NCBI RefSeq assembly: GCF_004798865.1
Contig: NW_025336347.1
Location: forward strand, 18,998,289 to 19,062,288
Direction of reading: 5' to 3'
DNA length: 64,000 nucleotides
Source: Varanus komodoensis
Taxonomy: Eukaryota > Chordata > Lepidosauria > Squamata > Varanidae
The position numbers and the translations under genes are program-made. The first letter of the stretch is position 1; the number at the start of each line of letters is the position of its first letter. Positions 22,001 through 34,000 of this stretch are shown here, one piece after another. A model generated the notes under the pieces. That model was not told where the DNA came from. It saw nothing but the letters and a program-made list of their open reading frames with translations, and searched no databases.

Positions 22001-25000
22001 GGTGCTTGCGGAGATTCCTGCAAGTCCCTTGGACAGCAAGGCGATCAAACCGTTCAGTCCTAGAGGAGATCAACCCTGACTGCTCTTTAGAAGGCCAGAT
22101 CCTGAAGATGAAACTCAAATACTTTGGCCACCTAATGAGAAGGAAGGACTTCCTGGAGAAGAGCCTAATGCTGGGAACAATAGATGGCAAAAGAAGGAGG
22201 GGACAGAAGAGAATGAGGTGGCTAGATGGAGTCAGTGAAGCAGTTGGTGTGAGCTTGGGTGGACTCCGGGGGATGGTGGAGGACAAAAAGGCCTGGAGGA
22301 ATGTTGTCCATGGGGTCGCGATGGGTCGGACACAACTTCACGACTAACAACAACAACCTTCAGCTTTATGGAATGACCCCTGGTTCTAGTATTTCTCCAC
22401 ATGCCACATAATTTTATACACTTCAGCAAATCCCATAGTTTAACTATGTGCTGTCTATAGAAGTTATTTTTAAGCAAAACTATGTACCAGGATTCCTCTG
22501 AGACTGCTGTTGCCTCCCTATTGCCATGTTTATACACAGTATATAATTTTTTTGTATTATATGCGTCAAGGCTGTTGAAATACTTTCAGCCTTAGAAATG
22601 GATCCAATTGTAAAGAAAATTCAGGGACTGCACTCCAGTGGTGGGTGGGACTGAATGGAAAATTTTAAAAAGGAGCCGATCTGAATATATTAGCAATTTT
22701 AGTGAAAAGATACACTCCTATGCACATTTAGACATAGGCAAGGCCTACAACTCCCACCATTCTCAACCAGCCATTTTTCCCATCTAAGCATACATAGGAT
22801 TGTGTTCCAAAACTCTTTCTGCCAGTTTAGGAGAGACATTTCAACATTTCAGAATGACAAAACTGTGCCAACACCTAGAAGGCACCAGATCACTGCTAGT
22901 CACGCGAAAGAGGGTGGGGCCAGGCGAATGTCGCCTGGCCCTGCTAACTGGAGAATGCTGGCAGGCACAGGGCATTTTTCTGTCTAAACATATATTGGAT
23001 GGCATCTGAACACTCTTACTGCCGTACATAAAGCCTTAGAAGTGGCATTTCAGCCTCTTGTAATGGGAAAAACTGCACAAAAGCCAGGCAGTTGAAAACC
23101 GATCAATGCTTGAGAGAAGGGGAATGGCCATTCGTAGAACCTTGAAAGTGTGCCTGATTTGGCCTCAGGTTTTGCATCCCAGAATAACTGGTTTGCAATA
23201 AGTGGTTTCTTCTGACTCAGTAGAAAGCAGCTTCGTAAGTCAATTGATGTGGATTCATGGAAAATCACTCCAAAAGATGGCAATCAGCCAGGCCCTGGGC
23301 ATGGATAAAATTTCTCCACCATACCATTCCCAACTTATTTTGGGTGCAGCTTCACATCACCTGACATGCACTTCCACAGTCTAGGCCCCTTCTGAATTAC
23401 CTGTTCCCAGTTCTCAACCCTTCCCTGTGCACTCACCTGCATGCATTCTCCTGACAGTATGTCATTCTGCAAGGCTTCTACCAGGATACTCTTTCTCTGT
23501 GGAGAGAGTAAGAAAAAAGCACTGAGTGCCACGGAAGTTACAGCTGCATTCAGCACACGCACATTGAGACCTGACCCAGAGCAGGAGGAAAAGCAAAGAC
23601 TGGCGGGCATTACCGTGCTGACAGCCTGCGCAATGTGGACCCAGGCGCTCTGCTCCAGAACATGAAAAGAGGAGTTTCCCTGGAAATCCAGAGTCTCTCG
23701 AAGCAGCAACTGATGCCCAGTTGCTTGGTGGCTTCCTGCAATATCTAGGAGAAAGGAAAGCGTCATGCCAGGGTGGCGGCAGGATTAATTTATGGGAGAG
23801 CCTGCAGCACCAGATGCGGTCTGGCTACACACACTGGCTGCTCAGGAGCAGGAGTGAGAGGCTGCTTTCGTCCTCACATCCTGCTCCTGGATGTCCCATG
23901 GACGGCGGACTGGCCACTGTGTGAACAGAATCCTGTACTAGATCAGGCCTGGTCCAATCCAACATAGCTGCTTAAGACCCAGTCCACGGCTCCAGGCTCC
24001 ATTCTTGAATTTTTCAAAAAAGGGACTCTGAACCAAGTGTTTTCTTCCCCACCTCGGGGATTTCTTCTGGGACACTGAGTCTACAAAAGCCTGAAACTTG
24101 GGTGCCCACCTATGCATAGCAAAAAAGAGGGCAAACCCTTGCATAAACTCTACATGTGCTCCCATGGATGCTGTAACTTAAATAGAAAAATACTGCATCT
24201 CGTAGTGGGGAAGGTAACCTGTGAGCCCACTCACAGTGCTGTCCAGCTGCGCTGCTGATGGGCAATTTTAAGGCCCCTGCTGGCTCTCCCGACCCGTGGG
24301 CCTTAATCTTTAAGCTGAACGTGGGCTGGACAAGCCTTCAAAGAATAAAAAAGAAGACACATGGGCAGCCTATCCCTCTTTTAGAACTTGGCAGGCAGGG
24401 CTGAAATATGAGCCCTTGCATTTCCATGGAAAGAACTGAGTCACACGTCTCAGGTGGTTGCCCCCTGCCCTGATTGCTTCCTAGCAGAGAAGGCAGCATG
24501 ACATGTGCATAAGCACATGCTTGAACAGTTTCAGGCTCAGCGCCTGCCCATCATCCTGTCCGGCTGTCTGGCATTCCTACATAGCCTTGCTTAGCACCGG
24601 CTGGGCCAAGCGAGACAAGCCGCTCTGCTCAGTGAGCGGCTCTGCTGATGTCTTCAAAATGCCGCCGAGCCCCACCTTCTTGTTAGAAGAGTGGGGTTCA
24701 AATCAGATCACATGAAAGATGCAAATAGCCAGTGCAGCCCCTGGTGGAAATTTAAAATGTTGTGCCCAGCTGTGGTCGTGATCCCTACAAGTCCTATTTG
24801 CACGGAGAAAAAACTCTATTACACCCATGGCAAATTCTCCCCTTGTGCAGAATCTCATGCAGTTCAGGAACAGCACTAAAGGCAGGGTGTAAAGTCTCCA
24901 CATTTCCAACATCAAGGGTCGCAGTCAGGGTAGCTTCTCGCCTGCTATTTATTTTTTCAAAAAAAGATGTTAATGGGATTCGGTCACTAAGAACTAATGT

Positions 25001-28000
25001 CTGAATGTGTGCTTTTTCTTTCTTTTTATGTCACAACTTTTAGACAGCAAGCCTGATGAAAGGCCAAGATTGTCTTTTTACTCATCTTTATACGCCACTC
25101 CAGTGCTGCAATTTTGAAGTGCAGCCCTTGCTTACAAGCTTTAAATAAATACATTGCATGAATAATTTGGCCCAAGGAGTCCGGCATGACACTCACATCC
25201 CTGCAGACAGCTCTGAAGATGGGCGATCCCGTTGCTCCTCACCTGCACACACACAGAAAGCAGAGATCAGGAGAGCATGGAGGGAAGGACTAGGAAGTCC
25301 AACAGGAATCACGCTGCCAAGCAAAGTCCGTTGTCCACCCACAGCTTGCAAGGCTTCCGAGTGGCACCTGGAAAACTCCTGTTACCATGGTGGCGACTGG
25401 GTTATAGGACTGCAACTCCTATCAGCCCTAGCCAACATAGCATTGAATTGTGCTCCAGGAACACCTGGAGGCCACACCTGTCCCATTTCTGTCCCATTAA
25501 GACCCATCAGGCAGATATATATTAAATTATTCCTTTGAAATCCATGGAGCAAAAGAAACTTTATGTCAGCTGGAAGGTGCCCTCAATTTGATCCCTGTGT
25601 GAGATAGCAAAGTTACAAGGAAATGTCTTACACTGTTTTCAGACTGTATTCCTACTTTTCACCAACGTTTTTGCTGAGCAGTTTTAAGCCCCATTTTATG
25701 AATACTTTATAGTATTTTATAAATATTGTTATCATAGAATACTATACTATGATTCTATGATAACAATATTTGGAAGGGGCCCTGAAGGCCATCGGGTCCA
25801 ACCCCCTGCTGTTGCAGGGCGCCAGGTTACACCATCACACTCAGGTGGCTGTCCAGGTTCTTCCTGAATGTCTCTAGCATGGGAGAGCCCACCACCTTTC
25901 TCGGCCGCTGGTCCCACTGTCGAATCGCTCGGTCAGTGAGGAAGCTCTTCCTGACGTCCGGCCTGAATCCAGGCGGCAGTGCAGCTTGACTCTTGCCTTG
26001 CTGCCCCACCAGCGCAGGCTTGCCTGCTAGCTGTGGTTCAGCTGCTGCATCTTGCCAGGCGCCCTGCCTTGCCTTGAACCCTGCACAGTTATCGTGCCTC
26101 AAGGTTCCTGCCCCTCTGCTTGTGTGCCTGTTCTTGACCCTTAGTTTGCTCATGACCACATCCTTGATCTGTCTTGAGATACACTTCTGGTCGCTGTCCT
26201 TGCCCTGCTCTGTGACTGTGACTTGGGCTCGCCATGAAGCCTCGCGTTTGGATTTTGGGCTCTGTCTCGCCTCAAGCGATGTCGCGCTGGGCCTGGTGCT
26301 TCTTGTCTCCTGCCAGCCACATCCAGCCCCTGACATCCCATCTGGTCCCTTTCTTCACAAGTCACTGCAACAAGTGAGCTCTAGGTCAGAGCCGACTTTG
26401 ACTTCTGACTTTTATTTCAGCTGCGAAAGCATTTAAGTCTACCATGTGGCCATTGTTCCCGAAGAAGCATAATCGTGTGGCTCCTACCTGCACACACAGG
26501 TTGGGGTGCGGCCTCAGACGCGGGAATTCCTGTGGCACCTAGGGGTGTGGAAAGGCCGTGTTACAGGCAAGCAGGAGGGCTTCAGCTCAAGGTTGACTTG
26601 GCCCGTGCCCGCGCCTGCCCCCTCACAGACTGCGAACTGCTCCCGTGACTGAACGCGATTTGATCTGAGTTCCCCCTCCCCTTGCAGCCCACGGTTGGGG
26701 CTTATTTATGCTATGTCCTTATTGCATTTATAGCCCAGCTTTTTTTCTCTTGCAAGCAGACTAATGCAGCTCACGTGGCCCTCTTCCTCTCTGTTTTTGC
26801 ACGTGCAAAGACCCTGCACGCCAGCTTTGCCTCAGAGCCAGATGCTCAGGAAGCTTCATGGCCCAGTGGAGATGAGGACCCGGATCCGCTGCCATCGTAC
26901 GCTCTTACACCACTGCTCCACACTGGCTCTGCGTTGTCAGGTGCAAAGATGCTTGGTTTTAAAGGGCTGTTTCTTATTCCAGCTCGACACAGTCCCATGA
27001 CACATGGGAACGGTCACCTGATTTCCACATTTCCAGAGGAGAAGAAGAATGCAACACCTCAGGCCTGCAGGAAAAGTCCAGCCCTGCTTGGGTCCAGAGG
27101 ACAAAGCCCTCTTCCCATGGTCTCCCTCCCACTAACCAGCAATCATTTGGGGACTTTGCACATATACAGACATACACATTCCATTCTAAAAGGATGCAAT
27201 GCCTCTCCAAAAACTTAATTACTGGCAATAAGAGCTTTAACCTAAATATGGCAGCCTTTTTAAAAATATTGGTTGGTCTCATTTTGCCTCAGCTTCACCT
27301 ACTACCAGAATGCAGCCTGAGGAGTTTCTCTAAGACTGAATTCAATTCTTGGGCTGCTACAGAAGATACTTTTATTGATACTGGTTCCTACAAGTCTAGA
27401 AAGAAAAAAATCAAGTTGATCCTTAGTTTTGAAGGCTTATCATGGTTCTAGTCCTCAGCTAACAAGATCCTTGTTACTGCATCCACGTCTCTTCCCCACC
27501 CTCCTTGCATCTGTTGTTCCTACTCACACGTGGAGTAAGGGCCAGGTGCAGCTGGGGGTGCAAGGGATGGCAGGCAAGCAGTTCCCCCCTCCAGCAGGGG
27601 ACCATCTCCCCTGGAAGGTCACATGGTCCAGCGAGAGAGCCGCTCACTGTCTCTTCGAAGGCTTTAACTTCCAAGTGGCTCTTAGCCCAGGCCCTGGTCA
27701 AAGCTTCAGTGTCTGAAACAGGAATCTGGTCTTTGCAACAAAGCACACAACCCTCATGTCCTCTGAAAAGAGTTCACGGCAAGTGCTCCCTCCAGGTGCA
27801 GTATCTGAAGGCACAGCTCCCAGCCTGCTCTCCCACAGTGGACACTCCAGGAACCCCCCCCCCCCCCCCCCCCCACTATGCAGGCATCCCAGATCAGTAC
27901 TATGATTCTGGCTTTTAAAAAAAGCAGAATCCAATTTGGCTTTTAATTTAGTGTTCCGTGCACCTTGAGAGCTAGGAAAAGGAATGAATAAATACATGCT

Positions 28001-31000
28001 TTTCATACCATTTGCAAAGGGGCACAGGTGAGTTCGTGATGATAGATCTTGGTCTTTAACATTGGGCCAGACCTAGAAACACAATATTCAGTAAAATAAG
28101 AGGTAGAGATGGTGAGCAGAGAAACAAAGAGAACTACAAAGCCCTCTACTGGTCTTGGGGGACAAAATGAGGGATAGAAACTTGATCTAGTCCAGTGCAG
28201 AGGACTAATACAGATATCTATGAACTGAATTAAGTGGTGCAGCAAGGTAATTTCAGATTCTGGACTTAAGAGGGGGTTTTTTGGGGTGGGGGGTTGATGA
28301 CTATGTGAGTTACGTTGTGTGAAGCACACAACCTACATCTCTCTCTTCTCACCCCTCAACTGCCATTCAAGACTTCAGAAACTGCTTCTACAGTCCTGGT
28401 ATGTTAGAACAAAAGCGATCAAGTTAGGGCACAATCCTCGGCAAGTTCAGAGAGGAAAAGCACCACGACTCCAGCACAACCACCACTGCGGTGGCTGGCC
28501 AGGGTACACTTGGAACTGTAGGCTGCTGCAGCTCTTCTTGCATACAATCGCACCTTTAACTTGCTTTCCTTCTCCCTCCCCATCGTCTTTTCTTTGTGTG
28601 CTATGTATTTTTGGATTGTAAGATTACAGACAAGAACTGTCCTATTTCACTGATTCCACACCAAAAGCCAATTTTGCCTAAGGAGCAAGATTAAAATATT
28701 TTATGTAAATAATGATAAATAAATGCAACTGTTTGCTAATCCTGATTTAAAAAAACAATCAAACAAACCCTGAATGTGTGCAATTTTGCATTTTAAGCTC
28801 ACTTAAGGATATCATTGCCATGACTGTAGGCCTAAAGCTAACTTTGCTTTTGCACATGCTGATCTCTGAGGGGCTATTTGGCAGGATCAGGTGCTGTGGG
28901 GCCCTAGGCTGCAGCCCCGTCTAGTCCTAACTGCACCGTTGGCTGTTTGCACCCAACTGGGTACACTGAAATGTGGAAAGTGGGTGGAGGTCTAGCACTA
29001 CCACTCTGAAGGCAATTCTTCCTTTTCCTCCTTAATAGATTTTCAAGCACTAAAGAAGAGGACAGAAGCAGTGGTGGAAAACACGGAATTCTTATGACTA
29101 GAAGACCTTGCCCTCTGGACCCTCTGTAGAATGCATGTATGAAGACGGCTACTTGCAGAATCAAAGACTCACCTGGAAACAGTTGTGGTCAGAGGTCATG
29201 GGGAAGGAAAGCAGTGCAAGACCCTGTGAAGTGTCTTACATCTTTACCTGTAGGCAGAGGCAAGGAAACACCTGGGAGATCGGTATAGTCATATTCTCTG
29301 GTCCAGTCTAAAACGAAAGAAAGGGAAATACAGAGAGTAAGAATAGGTAGGGAAAAAAGGTCTACTAACAGAATTGGGTTGGATGTGACTGCATATACCC
29401 CCTTTTAGATTTGAGGAAGCCAAGCCCAGGAGGAGACTGCCAGAAGGCATTGTGCAGCAATTCCACATTTAGTTCCTTTCCTGCAATTTTCAGGAATAAG
29501 TAAAAAGAATGTCGGAAAACATGGAAGAATTATGTTCGAAGGCCATCATTTTCTGCAATCTGGGTAAAATGAAGTAGAATGATGGTGCCATAAGTTCCTC
29601 TTCTGGAAGCTTCCTAGTTTTTGCTTTTTAAGGCACATTTTAGTCATGTCTAGATGGGAACAGTCAGAAGTTCCAGCATGCCCCAGCCCTTCATGCTGGC
29701 TAGGGCAGGTTCAGAGTTGTATGGCCTTCTTTTTATCTAAAAATGCATAGGATTCTGTTCTTAAATGACTCATTTTTAAAGACATCTTGCTACCTCTCTC
29801 CTTCAGTAAACAATCAGCACATGTATTTATGCATTATGATAAATGATGGTGCATTTGATTTCTAGTTCCTAGTTCTTTACTTGCGTGCAAATAAGAAATG
29901 CAGCTAGAAGAGAAAACCAAGTCACCTCGGGATGAGCACGATTTGATGGGTGTTGTGCAAAAACAGCAGCTTTGATTGTAGAGAATTACTGTGTATCTGA
30001 AAGAGGACAGCTATCACCACCCCATAAGAATAAAAGATGAGCCACGCTGGATCAAGCAAAGCTCTGTCTAGTGCAACATCGTGTTTACACAGTGGCCAAG
30101 CATCTGCTTGCAGTAAACCCACAAGCAGGACATAAGGGCAGCAGCACCCTTCCACCCATGTTACTCCATGTCCTGGGTGGATTGAGAAGAGATCCTGGCC
30201 TTTCACTTGTGACAGCCTGTAAGGACCTGAAGAGTGCTATCATAGCTCCATGAGAGCTCCTTGAGAACGGAACCTCCATGTTCTGTTCTCAAGGCTAAAC
30301 GTGCCTCGTTATTTCAATCTCTCCTCTCAGAGCTTTGTTTCCAGCTCCCAGATCATCCTTCTTGCCGTCCTCTGAACCCTTTCCAGCTTGTCTGCATCTG
30401 TCTTCAGCTGTGGTGCCTAGAACTGGACCTAAGATGAGGCCCAACCAGTGCTGAGTAAAGGGGAACTAGTTCTTCCAGGGATTTGGAAATGATACTTCCA
30501 AATAAAATAAATTTGAACCCTAAATAAAACCTTTTTATTTAATCATTATTTTAAAAATTAGCATTTTTAGTGGTTCACAGTTGCTTTTGATTTGATTTAT
30601 CTGTATTGGTTTATAGTAATTTTATTGTACTGTTTTATTGATTGTTTTTATGTCTATTGGTTTTAATCTTGCAAGCCGTCCTGAGACGCGATAGTGAAGG
30701 ATGGCATATAAATGTTTTAAATAAATAAAATAATGCAGTCTAAAATGGCATTTCCCCTTTTTGTCGCCACATCGCATTGTTTACTCATATTCAGCTTATG
30801 ATCTACAATAATTCCAAAGTCCTCATTTGCAGCATGGTTGAGCCAAGTATTCCCCACCTTGTAACGATACATTTGGTTTCTTTTTCCTAGGTGCAGAACT
30901 TGGCGTTTGTTCCAACTAAATTTCATTCTGTTGTTTTCAGCTCAGCCCAGATTGTTAATGAGTAAAGCAGAAAAATGTCAAGGAGGGTTCTTTACTCACC

Positions 31001-34000
31001 AGTAACTTGAGGTTGTCCTTGCCCAACCCTTCAAATCTGCCTGTCCGGTTCAGATACAACCAGAGGTTGAAATGCTGTCCTTCAGGGACATCCCGCACAT
31101 GCAGCACAGCCTTCTCCAAATCCACAGAGACCTCCAGATTGGGCACTGCAGCAAAAAGATTATTGCTGATGTTCCACACGCATTCACAGCTGCACAAGTC
31201 TTCCAGCACAAGCATGACTCCGTTTGATTGGAACGTGGCCATTGCCAGCCAACTGAACAACCAGGGAAATGGCAGCTGTGCAAGGAACTATTGGCGAGCA
31301 CCGTGTATCATAAACACAACTTTCACCCCACCTTATCCTCTGAGCGGTGCTAGGGGTGTTTTTAAGTATTTGCTTCTTCATTTGTTTTAAGAATCCACAG
31401 AATTAAGGATGGAAGTATGAATGGGGAAGGGTTATAGCACAGCGGTGGACTGCATGTTTCACCTGTACAAGGATCCAGGTCCGATCCCTGGTATGCTCAG
31501 GTAGGGAGGGCTGGGAAAGACCCCTTTCTGAAACCTTGGAGATCCATCAGCAATCAGTGTGCGAAGCATAGAACGTAAGAAGAACCATGCTGGATGAGAC
31601 CAAAGGTGAGTGTTCTGTCCAGACAGCGGCCACAGGGTCCTGCAAGCTGTTTGCAAGTGCAATGACACTCTCCTGCCCACATTCCCAAGCAATTAGCGCA
31701 CAATTAACAATTAGCCCCTGCTTCTGGAGCTAGATGGATAAATGCTATGAGATGGTATAAAGCTGTCTCCTGCACTGCTTTCCCGGATCACATAACAGGC
31801 AAAAAATAGATATGATCGCTCTTAAAATATCATATCCCCCATGACTTGGGACCACAATACCTGATGGAATGTCTCTTCCAACCAGAATGCAGCTCAACAC
31901 TGTGCTCAGCATCCGAGACCTTATTCCAAATGCCACCTGCAAGGGAGGTTCAGCTGCTGGCAACAAGGAAAAGGGCCTTTTCTGTGCTGGTCCCCAAATT
32001 ATGGAACCATCTCCCCATGAGATCTGCTTGACACCAACTGTATTATCTTCTTGGCAACAGATTAAGACCTTCCTCTTTGCTGCGGAATTTACCAACTCTA
32101 AATAGTGCTTTGCAGTGGTGGGGGAGAAGGTATTGCCAGCCATTTTTCTGCAGGCCTAGCAGTATAGTCTGGTTTAGCTGCTTAGCTGAAAAAATGTGGG
32201 TTTCAATATGGCTTTAATTTTAATGCAATTAAAGCAATAAATCTATATTGCATGTTATGTTGTTCACCACTCAGAGATCTTGGCTATTGGGCAGTACAGA
32301 AGCAAACTAACTGACTTAGACAAATCCATCTGGTGACATTTTTCCTGTAGCCTCTTTATTACACGTCTTCTGTGCCCAGGCACCTCCGCCATAGTTCACA
32401 GAATTCATTCTTACTCTATATGATAACGAGAACTATTTATGCTCTGCAGCCAAGGACTCCCAAATCACACTAATAAAATACATTATACAGATTAGGGCCT
32501 CTGCAAAACTTCACTTAATTTCTGAGAGTTCATGAGACTCAGACACCATTACACACTTCCAATGTCTGCATACAAGAATGGGGCACTTGTTGCTTAAGAA
32601 TGAAAGCTGGGATTCACACAATGCCAAATTCTGCAACAGATCCCACACCTGCACCTGCAGGGTTAGTAATCCTAACCCTGATTAATAACAACTGAACAAT
32701 GAGGTGATAATAAGGGTTAATATAGCAGAGTACAAGTGCTTGCACTCAAAGCACAGGAAGACAGAAAGCTTGACAAGAGAAACCTTGAGGCTCTCCCAGT
32801 CCCGTGTTTGATCCCACAATTTGGACTCACCACGAAATGAGTGAACATCTCCAGCTCATGCAGCTCAACAGCTCCCATGAGGCTCCTCCTGCCCATGGAC
32901 ATTTTTCCTGATTTAAGATTCCAGTTTAATAGGAAAGCAACAAGCTGGAGGTCGCAGGTGGATCTTACAGTAAAAAAGACCCACATAAATCTCCAGTTTA
33001 GTCACTCCCACTGGTAGAAGAAGCCCAGTGATCAAGCAGCGCATACAGTAAGCCAAAATTCTCCGCACTGATAATATGAAAAGGAGCCAGTGTTTCTCCC
33101 ATCAAGCCCTGTTTCTGAACCACCTGGGGGCATCTGGCTGGCCTAGGTGGGACTCTGAGTTGTTATAACAAAGCATTGATTCATGGGAATGTCCTGAAAC
33201 TAAAGATATTGATTGCATGGGCTGCTGCAGAGTTTGCACAGCCCCTGTTCATGCTCATGTCAAGGAAGCAGCATATTAACAAGAAAACCAGTGCCATTGC
33301 AACATACCTTGGCAAAGGCGAACTGCATTTTTAGCTTTGTGCCAGGTACAGTCTGTGAGAAGAAAGCACAGGTAAGCAGCGAACAGGAAAGGAATGATCA
33401 CACAACAGCAAAGAATTCGATTCACTTGGCTTCTCATCTCTGTAAGCCTAAGTGGAGCTCACCTGGCCCGTGGTGTGTGAAACGGATCACATCTGCAGAG
33501 GTGTAGCGGGGCAAGGTGAAGGCAGCGAAATGCAGCTCCCCACCAATAGCAACCGGGAAGCAGTCGAAGTGGAGGGAGCCCTGCGAGGGAGGGAGGGAGG
33601 GAGGGAGGGAAGGAGACAGGACTGTCAAAGGTCTGTGGGACTCTCTCTCGTTCCCCCGCCTGGCACTTGCAGGTGTGTGGGACTACGACCGCCATCCTTG
33701 CCAGCCAGCATGGCTATCACATCTGGAGGATGACAGGTTAGGGTAGGCTGGTTTAAGTAAGAGCCACAGCGACTTTTAACCCACAGTGTGGCTCCAGCTA
33801 TGCAGTTTGTCTCCAAACAGAGGAGGTGGCCTTCTACTGAGTCATACATGGGTGTATCCAGTCCAGTACTATCAACACCAACGGGCAGCAGCTCTGTAAG
33901 GTTTTTAGGAAGGCTTCTTTCCTAGCCCTGCCTGATTATGCACAGGACTGAACCGGGGGCATTCTGCATGCGCAGGATGGGCTCCGCCGCTTGAGCCACA

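Noticed and set aside
21627-22286. Minus-strand open frame of about 219 codons opposite BovB
   Set aside because: Antisense shadow of the BovB reverse-transcriptase and C-terminal region.
25993-26436. 147-codon plus-strand open frame rich in Leu, Ser and Cys
   Set aside because: It continues out of a CR1 fragment, has no recognised domain and no splice context; probably an unassigned repeat.
31436-31500. Possible tRNA gene
   Set aside because: A and B boxes are present but the segment continues into a SINE body and tail and lacks a foldable tRNA; it is a tRNA-derived SINE head.
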